From assembly GCF_900232825.1 (NCBI RefSeq), contig NZ_OCTP01000010.1:186001-250000 (forward strand): DNA of 64,000 nt. The letters run 5' to 3'. Origin of the DNA: Anaerococcus sp. Marseille-P3625. GTDB taxonomy: Bacteria > Bacillota > Clostridia > Tissierellales > Peptoniphilaceae. Positions 15,597 to 24,313 of the stretch are shown piece by piece (position 1 is the stretch's first letter; each line of letters begins with the position of its first letter). A model generated the notes under the pieces. It was given only the letters and a program-made list of their open reading frames with translations. It was not told the origin of the DNA and ran no database searches. The translations under genes and the position numbers were made by a program.

Positions 15597-17301
15597 AAAA
15601 AGATTTGCTCTTACAGATAAGGGAGCGAGAAATTTAAGTAAAGCAACACTGGCCTCATTTTTTGTTTACTGTATAAACATGCTTCCAGCGATATTACTAA
15701 TGATTTTTGCTCAAGAAGTTTTGGAAAATATGGGCCAAAGCAAGGGATTTTATATAGTATTCTCGGTTTTGACCTTGATAGCAATGTATATTTTGCTTTC
15801 TATCGAATACGATAAATTATATAGCACAACATATCAAGAAAGTGCGGATTTAAGAATAAGGACAGCGGAGAATTTATCAAAACTACCTCTATCATACTTT
15901 TCTAAGCATGATATTTCAGACTTAGCGCAAACAATTATGTCTGATATTGAAGGTATAGAGCATGCAATGAGCCATTCAATACCAAAAGTGGGCGGTATGG
16001 CACTCTTCTTCCCACTAATATCTATCATGATGCTAGTGAGCAATGTCAAGATGGGTTTAGCTGTAATTATTCCATCACTTTTAAGCTTTATATTTATACC
16101 TTTATCTAAAAAAATTCAGGTTAAGGGACATAAAAAATATTATGACGTTCTAAGAGAAAATTCAGAAAGTTTTCAGGAAAATATCGAAATGCAAATGGAG
16201 ATTAAAGCATACGGCTTATCAGAGGAAATGAAAGAAAAGCTGTATGAAAAAATGGATAAAAGTGAAAAAGTGCACTTAAAGACAGAAATAGGACTTATTT
16301 TAACTATGTCTATATCTTCAATATTTAGCTTTATTTCCCTTGCTGTTGTAATATTTGTTGGCGTAAATCTAATTATTAATAAAGAGATAAGCGCCCTCTA
16401 CCTTATAGGATATTTACTAGCAGCTATAAAGATAAAAGACTCTCTAGATGCATCTAAAGAGGGAATGATGGAGATATTTTATTTATCACCGAAAATTGAA
16501 AGATTAAAAGAAATTCAAAATCAAGATTTACAAGAAGGCGATGACTATGAACTAAAAAAATTTGACATTGATTTAAAAGATGTTGAATTTGCCTACAATA
16601 AAGACACAAAAGTTTTAAATGGTGTAAGCTTTAAAGCTAAGCAGGGAGAGGTTACTGCTCTAGTAGGTGCAAGTGGTTGCGGTAAAACAACTATCTTGAA
16701 ACTTATATCAAGACTTTATGATTATGACAAGGGACAAATCTTAATTGATGGTAAAGACATAAAAGAAATATCAACAGAATCCCTTTTTGATAAGGTCTCA
16801 ATAGTTTTTCAAGACGTGGTTCTCTTTAATCAAAGCGTTATGGAAAATATTAGGATCGGAAAGCAAGATGCAAGTGACGAAGAAGTTAAAAGAGCAGCAA
16901 AACTTGCAAATTGCACAGATTTTATAGAAAAAATGGATAAGGGTTTCGATACAGTTGTTGGTGAGAACGGAGCTGAGCTATCAGGCGGAGAAAGACAAAG
17001 GTTATCAATAGCCAGAGCCTTCTTAAAAGATGCACCGATACTGATATTAGACGAGATAGCGGCAAGCCTTGACGTCGATAACGAGAAAAAAATCCAAGAG
17101 TCTTTAAATAATTTAATTAAAGATAAGACAGTTGTCATCATTTCACACAGAATGAAATCCATAGAAAATGCAGACAAGATTGTAGTTCTTGAAAACGGAA
17201 AATTAGAAAGCCAAGGCAAACATGAAGAGCTTTTACAAAAATCAAAAGTTTATAGGAACTTAATTGAAAAAACAAAAATGGCAGAAGAATTTATTTATTA
17301 G
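15580..17301 (+). CDS. ABC half-transporter (permease + ATPase), YbtQ/IrtB-like
   Basis: 573 residues from ATG 15580, preceded by GGAGGG; an in-frame ATG at 15556 lacks a site. A six-helix membrane domain (to about residue 310) is followed by an ATPase with Walker A GASGCGKTT, signature ELSGGERQR and Walker B ILILDEI (Glu replaced by Ile after DE is as read). It should form a heterodimer with the preceding gene product. The two share order and overlap with known YbtP/YbtQ-type pairs. Downstream, the first codons of an ECF-type ATPase relic overlap its stop. Confidence 0.88.
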   Translation: MKEFYKKRFALTDKGARNLSKATLASFFVYCINMLPAILLMIFAQEVLENMGQSKGFYIVFSVLTLIAMYILLSIEYDKLYSTTYQESADLRIRTAENLSKLPLSYFSKHDISDLAQTIMSDIEGIEHAMSHSIPKVGGMALFFPLISIMMLVSNVKMGLAVIIPSLLSFIFIPLSKKIQVKGHKKYYDVLRENSESFQENIEMQMEIKAYGLSEEMKEKLYEKMDKSEKVHLKTEIGLILTMSISSIFSFISLAVVIFVGVNLIINKEISALYLIGYLLAAIKIKDSLDASKEGMMEIFYLSPKIERLKEIQNQDLQEGDDYELKKFDIDLKDVEFAYNKDTKVLNGVSFKAKQGEVTALVGASGCGKTTILKLISRLYDYDKGQILIDGKDIKEISTESLFDKVSIVFQDVVLFNQSVMENIRIGKQDASDEEVKRAAKLANCTDFIEKMDKGFDTVVGENGAELSGGERQRLSIARAFLKDAPILILDEIAASLDVDNEKKIQESLNNLIKDKTVVIISHRMKSIENADKIVVLENGKLESQGKHEELLQKSKVYRNLIEKTKMAEEFIY

Positions 17302-17415
17302 GAGGACAGAAGCAAAGACTTGCAATAGCATCTGTTATGTGGAAGGATTATCCGTTTGTCTATTTCGAAGAACCCAAAAGTGTTATGGATTATTCCAATA
17401 TGATAAAAATATCGG
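17298..17415 (+). pseudogene. ECF-type ABC ATPase fragment
   Basis: In frame from 17298: LGGQKQRLAIASVMWKDYPF, then VYFEEPKSVMDYSNM, i.e. signature plus Walker B (DEP changed to EEP) of an energy-coupling-factor ATPase. Only about 40 codons remain; the frame then runs into a terminator hairpin. Together with the MATE relic upstream it suggests that this locus once held a larger AraC/ECF/ABC/MATE cassette. Confidence 0.65.
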
Positions 17416-17443
17416 CAGTCTTCGGACTGCCTTTAACTTTTTG
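17414..17443 (+). terminator. UUCG-loop terminator after the ABC pair
   Basis: ggcagtc (17414-17420), TTCG loop, gactgcc (17425-17431), then a T-rich tail. A 7-bp GC-rich stem with a UUCG loop is very stable. Confidence 0.8.
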
Positions 17444-17470
17444 CTTAGTTTAACGCAGCAAATCATATAA

Positions 17471-17520
17471 TTGAAAGAAATCAGCGTTATATGCTATAAT
17501 TAAATTGATAATCAATATCA
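17471..17520 (+). promoter_or_regulatory. Promoter with second Fur box
   Basis: TTGAAA 17471-17476 and TATAAT 17495-17500 (18-bp spacer), then TGATAATCAATATCA at 17506-17520, which matches the Fur consensus at 14 of the 15 positions (one mismatch). The box covers the likely transcript start of the gene group beginning at 17546. Confidence 0.8.
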
Positions 17521-17545
17521 TCCGAGTGTAAGGAGGCGTTTAATT

Positions 17546-18184
17546 ATGAATTTATACAAGAGTATATTAATTGGTCTTTTGGGTTCATTTCTAATGTTTT
17601 TGGGAGACATGACCCTATATTATGATCCAAATGATTACGATGGCAAGGATACTATAAATAGTATTATTGGCATCATGAAAAATGTTAGCATAAAAAGATT
17701 ATACATTGGTGGTCTTTTAGGTCCAATATGTGCCTTTATATACTGTATTGGATTTTTCCATATTGTTTTGAGCATACAAGAAGAGTATTTAAATCTTGCT
17801 TGGTTTGTATTTTTAATAAATATTTTTGGCATGATATTAGGGGGCACTTATCACATTCAATGTGCCTACTTAGGTCTTTTATCAAGGCACGAAAACAAAG
17901 GAGCTTTTGATGAATTTTTAAAATTTTTAAAACTCCAAGCAAAAATAGTTTTTTCTATTATGGCTTTAGCAAACATAGGATTAACTTTGGTAATTTTATT
18001 TGGATACACAGTATTTCCAAGATGGCAAGTCTTATTTACACCTATATTTCTTTTGCTTTTTACTCCTCTTACTGAGAGATTGCCAAAGGGACTGCACATG
18101 ATCATTCGCGGAGGTTGGTTTAACATAATATATTTTATTTACTACCTAACCTTATTGATACACTGTACTAATATGAATTTATAA
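17546..18184 (+). CDS. Multi-helix membrane protein (DUF6796-like)
   Basis: 212 residues, about six or seven hydrophobic helices, AAGGAGG before ATG 17546. The N-terminus (ILIGLLGSFLMFLGDMTLYY) and the YHIQCAYLGLL segment resemble an uncharacterised family annotated as DUF6796 in Firmicutes; I hold this name with moderate confidence. No known function. It is the first gene behind the second Fur box, so it is likely made under iron limitation, together with the methyltransferase and hydrolases that follow. Confidence 0.75.
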   Translation: MNLYKSILIGLLGSFLMFLGDMTLYYDPNDYDGKDTINSIIGIMKNVSIKRLYIGGLLGPICAFIYCIGFFHIVLSIQEEYLNLAWFVFLINIFGMILGGTYHIQCAYLGLLSRHENKGAFDEFLKFLKLQAKIVFSIMALANIGLTLVILFGYTVFPRWQVLFTPIFLLLFTPLTERLPKGLHMIIRGGWFNIIYFIYYLTLLIHCTNMNL

Positions 18185-18265
18185 GTTATATAGTCAAAGA
18201 CAAAATTATTATTTTAGTAGACAAGGGAAATTTTATATAATTTATTATTTAAAGGAGAAAATTTT

Positions 18266-19093
18266 ATGAAACAAGTAAATTTTATGGATGACGATAAAAC
18301 AAAGGTTGACTACAAAAATTGGGTTCCCCAAAGCTTGTTAAAGAATTTAATATTTGCAAGCCTTGTAGCTTTTATCCTATTTATAGCCTTTGGTGTCAGT
18401 GATTTTGTATTTAGTGGAAGAACTCGTCTAATATGTGCCCTTATTCTTGGGCTTGTAACGTTGATACTTATTTTCTTTGCAAGCTGGATGAGATTTTTAT
18501 ATAGGGCTTTTGATTACAATGGAAAAAGAAAGCTTGCCAAAATAATTATAGAAAGGACTGCCGATTATGTAAAAATTCCAGATGATGGTCTGGGATTAGA
18601 TGTAGGATGTGGTAGCGGTGCACTTACCATTGCTTGTGCAAAGAAAAATCCAAAGGCGACTATGGTGGGCTGCGACATATGGAGCGGTTCATATAAAAGT
18701 GAATTTTCTAAAAGACTCTGTGAAAATAATGCAAAATTAGAGGGAATAGAAAATGTGAGATTTGAAGAGGGCAATGCTGTAAAACTTCCCTTTAGGGATG
18801 AGAGTTTTGATGCAGTGACAAGCAACTACGTTTATCACAATATAACGGGGGAAAATAAACAAAAACTTTTACTGGAAACATTACGTGTACTTAAAAAGGG
18901 TGGAGTTTTTGTTATTCATGATTTGATGAGTAGATCAAGATATGGAGATATGAATAAATTTATGGAAGAGCTGAAAAAAGATGGCTTCGAAGATGTGCAA
19001 TTAATTGATACAACAAAGGGTCTTTTTATGAGTCACAAAGAATCTTTATTCCTTGGACTTTCTGGCTCAGCTCTTCTTATTGGGAGAAAATAA
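18266..19093 (+). CDS. Membrane-anchored class I SAM-dependent methyltransferase
   Basis: 275 residues, start with AAAGGAG upstream. Two hydrophobic helices (about 25-48 and 53-75) anchor the protein; the catalytic part follows with motif I GLDVGCGSGALTIA, post-I GCDIWSGSY and motif IV-like FDAVTSNYVYHN. The substrate is unknown; the GCDIW motif and membrane anchor are shared with many Firmicutes proteins next to AraC/ABC cassettes. A second, broken copy of this gene lies at 23092-23553. Gene spacing suggests one transcript with 17546. Confidence 0.85.
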   Translation: MKQVNFMDDDKTKVDYKNWVPQSLLKNLIFASLVAFILFIAFGVSDFVFSGRTRLICALILGLVTLILIFFASWMRFLYRAFDYNGKRKLAKIIIERTADYVKIPDDGLGLDVGCGSGALTIACAKKNPKATMVGCDIWSGSYKSEFSKRLCENNAKLEGIENVRFEEGNAVKLPFRDESFDAVTSNYVYHNITGENKQKLLLETLRVLKKGGVFVIHDLMSRSRYGDMNKFMEELKKDGFEDVQLIDTTKGLFMSHKESLFLGLSGSALLIGRK

Positions 19094-19145
19094 AATTGTA
19101 TATAAATTAGTATAAAAATTTTAGAAAATTGATGAGGTATGCAAG

Positions 19146-19772
19146 ATGAAATACAATGGTTTTTATTTTTGGCTATTTAAAAGGCCGATGAAAAAAGTTC
19201 TTATAGAAAAGTATGGCAAAGTATATGCTTCGGATATTATTAGAAAGAGCAAAGGTGTCTATAGAGATTTGGTTGAGAATATGGATGATATCGGCAATGA
19301 CAATCCCATGGCATACAATGAGATGTTCGCCCTTGCCTTTGTTGCTCCATATATAGCAAGTGAAAAAGAAATTGCACCAGAGACCATCCAGGAAATGATG
19401 CGTCGCTCTCTGTATTTTGTCAAATGGTTTTTTTCATTAACTAATCTAAATACTAAGAGAGGAAAAGAAGCCAATAAGAAAAATATAGTTAAGTATTATA
19501 AATGGTATACAGAAGAAAAAGAAAAGCTATATCCTACGTCATTTAAAGTTGATTTTGAGGGAGAACCATATGAGGGCGCTTGTTATTACAGAATTACTCG
19601 TTGCCCTATTTGCACATACACTAAAAAGCTTGGGGTAGATGAATTAATGCCGCTATTCTGTGAACTTGATGAGCTTATGATAAGCCTTCAACATGGAGTA
19701 CTTCACAGAAAAGGGACCATAGCAAATGGAGCAGATTATTGTGATTATTTTATTACAGGCGATAAAGAATGA
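19146..19772 (+). CDS. L-2-amino-thiazoline-4-carboxylate hydrolase-like protein
   Basis: 208 residues. The C-terminal half has the family pattern of ATC-hydrolase-like proteins: ACYYRITRCPICTYTKK, CELDELM and GTIANGADYCDYFI, with conserved Cys, Asp/Glu and Cys-Asp. The characterised member, from Pseudomonas, opens the thiazoline ring of 2-amino-thiazoline-4-carboxylate on the way to cysteine; most other members are untested. A GAGG site precedes ATG 19146. In this Fur-controlled block, a thiazoline-opening enzyme would fit breakdown of a thiazoline-containing siderophore, which is inference. Confidence 0.75.
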   Translation: MKYNGFYFWLFKRPMKKVLIEKYGKVYASDIIRKSKGVYRDLVENMDDIGNDNPMAYNEMFALAFVAPYIASEKEIAPETIQEMMRRSLYFVKWFFSLTNLNTKRGKEANKKNIVKYYKWYTEEKEKLYPTSFKVDFEGEPYEGACYYRITRCPICTYTKKLGVDELMPLFCELDELMISLQHGVLHRKGTIANGADYCDYFITGDKE

Positions 19773-19845
19773 AGAAGTTACAAGAATAAGTATTGGTAAA
19801 AACTTATAAAATTGTGATTATTTGAGTATCAGTCGGAGGTGTGAA

Positions 19846-20784
19846 ATGAGCGTTACATATAAAATTGCATCGGCAATAGTAAGACTTGCCGGTGTCAAAA
19901 AAATGTTTTTAAAGAACAAGGAAGAGATGCTAGAGTACGCAAAGAAAGAAAACGCAAAGGCGGTATTTGATTTAGATAAGGCAAGGAAGAGAGCCGAGAG
20001 AAAAAAATACTATCTCATTGTAAGAGACGTAATGGGTTACAGGCTCCTTTCATATCAAAAAAACAAGAGTCATGCAGAGGAAGCAGTCCTACATTTCTTC
20101 GGCGGAGGAATGATTACACCACCGGACAAATTGGATTTTGCTTTGGCAGAAAGAATAATGGAAAAAACCGGCAAAGATGTTTGGTTTTTATTTTATCCCC
20201 TTTGCTCTGAAGATGTAAAGATAGATAAGACATACGAAGTTTCCTTTGAAGCCTATAAGCTGATGACCGAAACTTATAAGGCGGAAAACATAAGTGTCCT
20301 TGGATTTTCATCAGGTGCTGGTTTAGCCCTTGGAATTTTTTTACATAATAATGCATTAGGCAGACCTTTACCAATGGCTGGGAAAATAATTTCAATATCT
20401 CCTGGTGGACTTCCAGATGTAAGTCTTGAGGAAAATAAAGAAATATGGGAAAAATTAAATGCCCTTAACCATAAAGACATAATGATTGAACCTAGCTATT
20501 TTAAAACTGCAAGGGAAATCGTAAAGGGAGATGAAGACTTACCTGAATATATGTTAGACGGAACAAAGGGAGATTTTTCAGATTTTCCAAAAACTTACTT
20601 TTATTACGGAGAAAATGAATGCCTTTATGCTTTTGCAGAATACTTTAAAAAGGCAATGGAAAAATACAAGGCTCCATATAAAATCATTGTGGGTGAAGGA
20701 ATGTGCCACTGTTATCCACTTTTAAGATTTTTTAGAGAGGGTAGACAGGCGCAGGATAAAATTATTGAATTATTAAAACAGTAG
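19846..20784 (+). CDS. Alpha/beta hydrolase (HSL-type esterase)
   Basis: 312 residues from ATG 19846, with GGAGGT five bases upstream; TTG 19822 is upstream of that site. Oxyanion-hole motif is HFFGGGM (HGGG-like), nucleophile elbow GFSSGAG, acid in YYGENE and catalytic His in GMCHCYP. These are features of the hormone-sensitive-lipase/esterase group. No signal peptide, so cytosolic. It could release iron or side chains from an imported ester-linked molecule; substrate unknown. Followed 12 nt later by a broken methyltransferase-like gene. Confidence 0.85.
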   Translation: MSVTYKIASAIVRLAGVKKMFLKNKEEMLEYAKKENAKAVFDLDKARKRAERKKYYLIVRDVMGYRLLSYQKNKSHAEEAVLHFFGGGMITPPDKLDFALAERIMEKTGKDVWFLFYPLCSEDVKIDKTYEVSFEAYKLMTETYKAENISVLGFSSGAGLALGIFLHNNALGRPLPMAGKIISISPGGLPDVSLEENKEIWEKLNALNHKDIMIEPSYFKTAREIVKGDEDLPEYMLDGTKGDFSDFPKTYFYYGENECLYAFAEYFKKAMEKYKAPYKIIVGEGMCHCYPLLRFFREGRQAQDKIIELLKQ

Positions 20785-20796
20785 CCGGGAGAAAAA

Positions 20797-21287
20797 ATGA
20801 AATCGAAAGAATTTAAAATGCCTTCATTTGGCGTTTGACCTATATATGTAATTACTTGTTTAATTCTTACAATATTAGGAATATGCCTTCATCTTAAGGA
20901 ATACCTATATCAAGGAGAACTAAGTAAAGGGAAAATTATATTTATTATATTAGGAATTCTCTTTATAATGCTCGGACATATTTATGGATATAAGCGGTTA
21001 TATTTCAGAAAATAAATAAAAAAGTTACAGAAAAAAAGTTGATAACAACAGGAGTATACAGCATAGTAAGAAATCCTGTTTATTCAGCATTTATATTTAT
21101 ATTCACAGGTATACTTTTATTTACAGCAAACTATATTTTATTAATACTTCCATTTGTATTTTGGGCATTCTTAACAATATTAATGAAAAATACAGAAGAA
21201 AAATGGTTAAAAAATGAATTCGGAACAGAGTACGAAATATATTTAAAAGAAGTAAACAGAGTAATACCATGGCCTAGAAAAAAATAA
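20797..21287 (+). pseudogene. Isoprenylcysteine-carboxyl-methyltransferase-like membrane protein, broken
   Basis: GGGAG precedes ATG 20797. Frame 1 reads MKSKEFKMPSFGV, TGA at 20836-20838 (likely from TGG Trp), then two membrane helices up to KRLYFRK and TAA near 21013. Coding continues in frame 3 with KKLITTGVYSIVRNPVYSAF, the hallmark GxYxxxRNPxY of the ICMT/phospholipid methyltransferase family, and ends EIYLKEVNRVIPW at 21287. One nonsense codon and one frameshift near 21005-21015 therefore break a family-length gene (about 160 aa). Confidence 0.8.
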
Positions 21288-21300
21288 GGAAGTAATTGAT

Positions 21301-21753
21301 ATGGAAGTGATTAATATAGAAATTCGAAAAATTTTAAGATCAGATTTAGAAGAATTAGCAAAGTTAATGGTAGCTGTCTATAATGCTCCACCTTGGAATA
21401 ATAAGTGGACAGAAGAAACAGCCTTGGAATCCTTAAGCGATATTTTAGGTTTCCATAAATTTTTTGGCAATGTGATTGTTGATAGAAATAAAATAATTGG
21501 TGCAATAATTGGTCACATAAGAAGATATTCTACTGAATCAACATTTTACATTGATGAGTTTTTTGTTTCTGAAAAATATAGAGGGACTGGTTTAGCAAAA
21601 GAACTTTACCAAACGAGTATAAAACAATTGAAGCAAAGAGGTATAAGTGGTGCATTTTTTACTACTTTAAAAAATTCGCGAGCCTATAATTTTTATGTAA
21701 AAGAAGGTGCTTGGGATTTGGAAGATTCCGCTTGTTTCTACCACAAATTCTAA
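21301..21753 (+). CDS. GNAT-family N-acetyltransferase
   Basis: 150 residues. The acetyl-CoA-binding motif A is FFVSEKYRGTGLAKELY (RxxGxA pattern, residues about 83-100) and motif B contains NSRAYNFYVKEGAW. The substrate is unknown. Start ATG 21301 is 13 bp after the broken methyltransferase gene, with AAGGAAG upstream. Confidence 0.85.
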   Translation: MEVINIEIRKILRSDLEELAKLMVAVYNAPPWNNKWTEETALESLSDILGFHKFFGNVIVDRNKIIGAIIGHIRRYSTESTFYIDEFFVSEKYRGTGLAKELYQTSIKQLKQRGISGAFFTTLKNSRAYNFYVKEGAWDLEDSACFYHKF

Positions 21754-21764
21754 AAATATTAATT

Positions 21765-21785
21765 CACCTATTTTAAAAATAGGTG
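21765..21785. repeat. Short dyad after the GNAT gene
   Basis: caccta (21765-21770) and taggtg (21780-21785) pair with adjoining T/A positions. There is no T run, so it is a weak terminator candidate. The rest of 21786-22004 shows no gene. Confidence 0.35.
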
Positions 21786-22004
21786 CCAACTTATGGATTT
21801 CGCGTCACAATAGTGATAGAGGCAAATAGTTATGTAAATATAAGGAGTTCAAGACTTTTACTAAAGTTTAAAACTCAAAAAACAAATATTTGATGTGCTG
21901 CTTAGAGTATCTAATTTAATAATGTGAACGTGAAATAAAAAGAGATAAGAAAATGAAGAATACAAGGATGAGTATCAATAAAAATGCAATTTTAGGAAAG
22001 AAGC

Positions 22005-22883
22005 ATGGGGCAAGGATTTATGTCAAAAATAGAATCTAAAATGCAAGAAAAAGTCATGTCTTTACTGTTTCGCGGGAAAGAAATATTTAAGCCATTAAAT
22101 ACAGGGCATATTGATGAGAGAGTAAGTTGCCTTAGAGAATATGTTGCCAATATTTATTTTTATAAAAAAGACGATTACACGATTATGATAGACGCAGGTT
22201 ATAATTATGATAGGTTAGTAGAAAAAATGAAGTGGCTTGATATCGATCCGAAAGATATTCAGGAAATTTTAATTACCCATCAAGACACAGACCATGTGGG
22301 AGCTATTGAAAAAGGCAGTGATGGATTGTTTAGCGAATCCACTATATATATTGGGAAAATCGAAAATGAATATTTAGAAGGTCGTAAAAAGCGTAAAGTA
22401 TTTGGCGGATTAGTTAAACTGCCACAAGTTCACATGGAAAATAAAAAAATATTAGTTGATGATGGGCAGGTTTTCTATATAGGGAATATTAAGATAGAAG
22501 CATTTCTTGTACCAGGGCATACTTGGGGACATCTTGTATATTTGATTGATGATGCATATTTATTTACAGGTGACACGATTTGGTTTGGAGCAGATGGTGG
22601 CTACGCATTTTTGAACATTCTTGCAGAAGATAAAAAATTACAAATTAAATCTCTTAAAAAGTTAGAGGAAACACTTAGAAAGAGAAATTTAAAGTTAAAA
22701 ATTATAACAGGACATACGGGCTGGACTGATGATATAGATTTTGTTTTTGCTCATACAGATGAGATCTGCAATGGGTTAAAAAGGAAACCCAAAGTCCATG
22801 ACCCCAAGGCACTCTATGATGGCTATGATGAAAAAGACGATACAGAAGACAAGGCAAGGAATGTTTTACTGGAAAGGTGTTAA
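22005..22883 (+). CDS. Metallo-beta-lactamase-fold hydrolase
   Basis: 292 residues from ATG 22005 (AGGAAAG upstream); ATG 22020 is an alternative. The metal-site motif is THQDTDHVG (HxDxDH, a variant of HxHxDH), followed by GHTWGH and GDTIWFG with the expected His and Asp, and TGHTGW near the end. The C-terminus carries an extra charged tail (KVHDPKALYDGYDEKDD). Hydrolases of this fold act on thioesters, lactones and phosphoesters; no specific substrate is visible. Confidence 0.85.
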   Translation: MGQGFMSKIESKMQEKVMSLLFRGKEIFKPLNTGHIDERVSCLREYVANIYFYKKDDYTIMIDAGYNYDRLVEKMKWLDIDPKDIQEILITHQDTDHVGAIEKGSDGLFSESTIYIGKIENEYLEGRKKRKVFGGLVKLPQVHMENKKILVDDGQVFYIGNIKIEAFLVPGHTWGHLVYLIDDAYLFTGDTIWFGADGGYAFLNILAEDKKLQIKSLKKLEETLRKRNLKLKIITGHTGWTDDIDFVFAHTDEICNGLKRKPKVHDPKALYDGYDEKDDTEDKARNVLLERC

Positions 22884-23091
22884 ACAGATATGCTTACGGG
22901 AAACAAACTACTAATCTAAGAATTTAGACAATGGAAAGTAATAATTCTGTCGTCTTTTTTTACTTCAAATAAAGGAGGCAAGAATGAATTTTGATTTTTT
23001 CACTCAAGACCCCAAAGAAGAATAAAGAATCTTTAGCTAAACTAAAAGATAGATTAAAAGATTATGCTCTCCCTTATGTATCGAACCTTTG

Positions 23092-23553
23092 ACTATAGGG
23101 GCAAGAGGAAACACGCCAAAACTATTATAGAAGGAGCACTCAATATGTTGAAATATCAGACGGTAGAGTTAGATTTGATTTAGGATGTGGCAGCGGTGCA
23201 CTTACAATTGCTTGTGCAAAAATAAACTCAAAAGCAACCATGGCTGGCTGTGATATATGGAGTGGTCCATACAAGAGCGAATTTTCAAAGAAGCTCTGCC
23301 ATGACAATGCTAAGTCAGAGGGAGTAACAAATGTGAGATTTGAAGAAGGAAATGCAGTGAAACTTCCATTTAAAGATGAAAGATTCGATGAGGTAACAAG
23401 CAACTAAGTTTATCACAATATAATGTGATAATAAACAGAAACTTCTATTGGTAAATTTTCTTGTACTTAAAAAAGGCAGCGTTTTTGCAATACATGATTT
23501 GATAAAGGAATCAAATTATGGCGATATAGAGAAATTTTTATATAATGAGGAAT
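23092..23553 (+). pseudogene. Decayed second copy of the SAM methyltransferase at 18266
   Basis: The DNA from about 23110 to 23545 aligns along its length with 18530-18970: both contain the GCGSGALTIACAK motif, the GCDIWSG block and the FEEGNAVKLPF segment. Here the frame is broken by frameshifts before motif I, by TAA directly after VTSN, and by TGATAA after YHNIM. The N-terminal anchor is missing. Divergence is substantial (many third-position changes), so it is an old paralogue or a second import rather than a fresh duplication. Confidence 0.85.
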
Positions 23554-23556
23554 TAA

Positions 23557-24303
23557 ATGAACTTTATTAGCTATGGAAATAGAAATAAGAAGTCAATGTT
23601 ATTTATTCACGGACTTGCCTCTACTGCAGACCAATGTTTCAAACCACTTCTGCCTTATTTGCAAGATTATTTTGTAATTTTCTGTGAATTGGACGGACAT
23701 TATGGAATTAATCCCAAAGACTTGACTTCCTTGAAAGAAACCATAGATTCAATAGAAAATTACATATTAAATGAAATGGGTGGGAGCGTCTATGGAATAT
23801 GCGGATTTTCTATGGGAGCAACCATCGCAGTTGAACTCATTGGAAGAGGAAATATTTCTGTTTCAAAAGTCCTACTAGATGCGGCGATTACTGCTGAATT
23901 AGGCTTAATGGCAACGCCTTTTACCTATGCTTTTATCATTGGGACAAGCAGAATCAAAAATAAAAAGCCAATACCTAAATTTTTATTAGATAAGATTATG
24001 GGCAAGGATAATCTAAGCGTAATAGAAATGATGTATCCGCAAATTTCAAAAAACACTATTAAAAATGTCTGCAAGTTTATCTATCATTACAAGCCTCCAA
24101 AGAATTTAATTGAGTTTTCAAATCCAGTAATGTTTTGGAGGGGAAGCGAAGAGCCAATCCCTGCAAAAAGTGAAAAGATATTAAGAGAGTATCTTCCACA
24201 AATGGAAACAGAAATATTTGAAGGAATGGGACACGGACAATTTCTCCACGAACATCCCAAAGAATACGCTGAGAAGCTAAAAGTCTTTTTGGAAAATAAA
24301 TAA
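23557..24303 (+). CDS. Alpha/beta hydrolase
   Basis: 248 residues. Oxyanion region MLFIHGLAS, nucleophile elbow GICGFSMGA, a late acid position in FWRGSEEP and catalytic His in GMGHGQFLHEHP. The fold and length are those of small cytosolic esterases or lipases; the substrate is not evident. It has a GAGG site, and the next gene starts 10 nt after its stop, so the two are co-transcribed. Confidence 0.85.
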   Translation: MNFISYGNRNKKSMLFIHGLASTADQCFKPLLPYLQDYFVIFCELDGHYGINPKDLTSLKETIDSIENYILNEMGGSVYGICGFSMGATIAVELIGRGNISVSKVLLDAAITAELGLMATPFTYAFIIGTSRIKNKKPIPKFLLDKIMGKDNLSVIEMMYPQISKNTIKNVCKFIYHYKPPKNLIEFSNPVMFWRGSEEPIPAKSEKILREYLPQMETEIFEGMGHGQFLHEHPKEYAEKLKVFLENK

Positions 24304-24313
24304 GGAGAATATT

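Noticed and set aside
17264-17470. 66-codon frame over the end of the second ABC gene
   Set aside because: It is a different frame from both the ABC gene and the ECF-ATPase fragment, with no sensible protein pattern.
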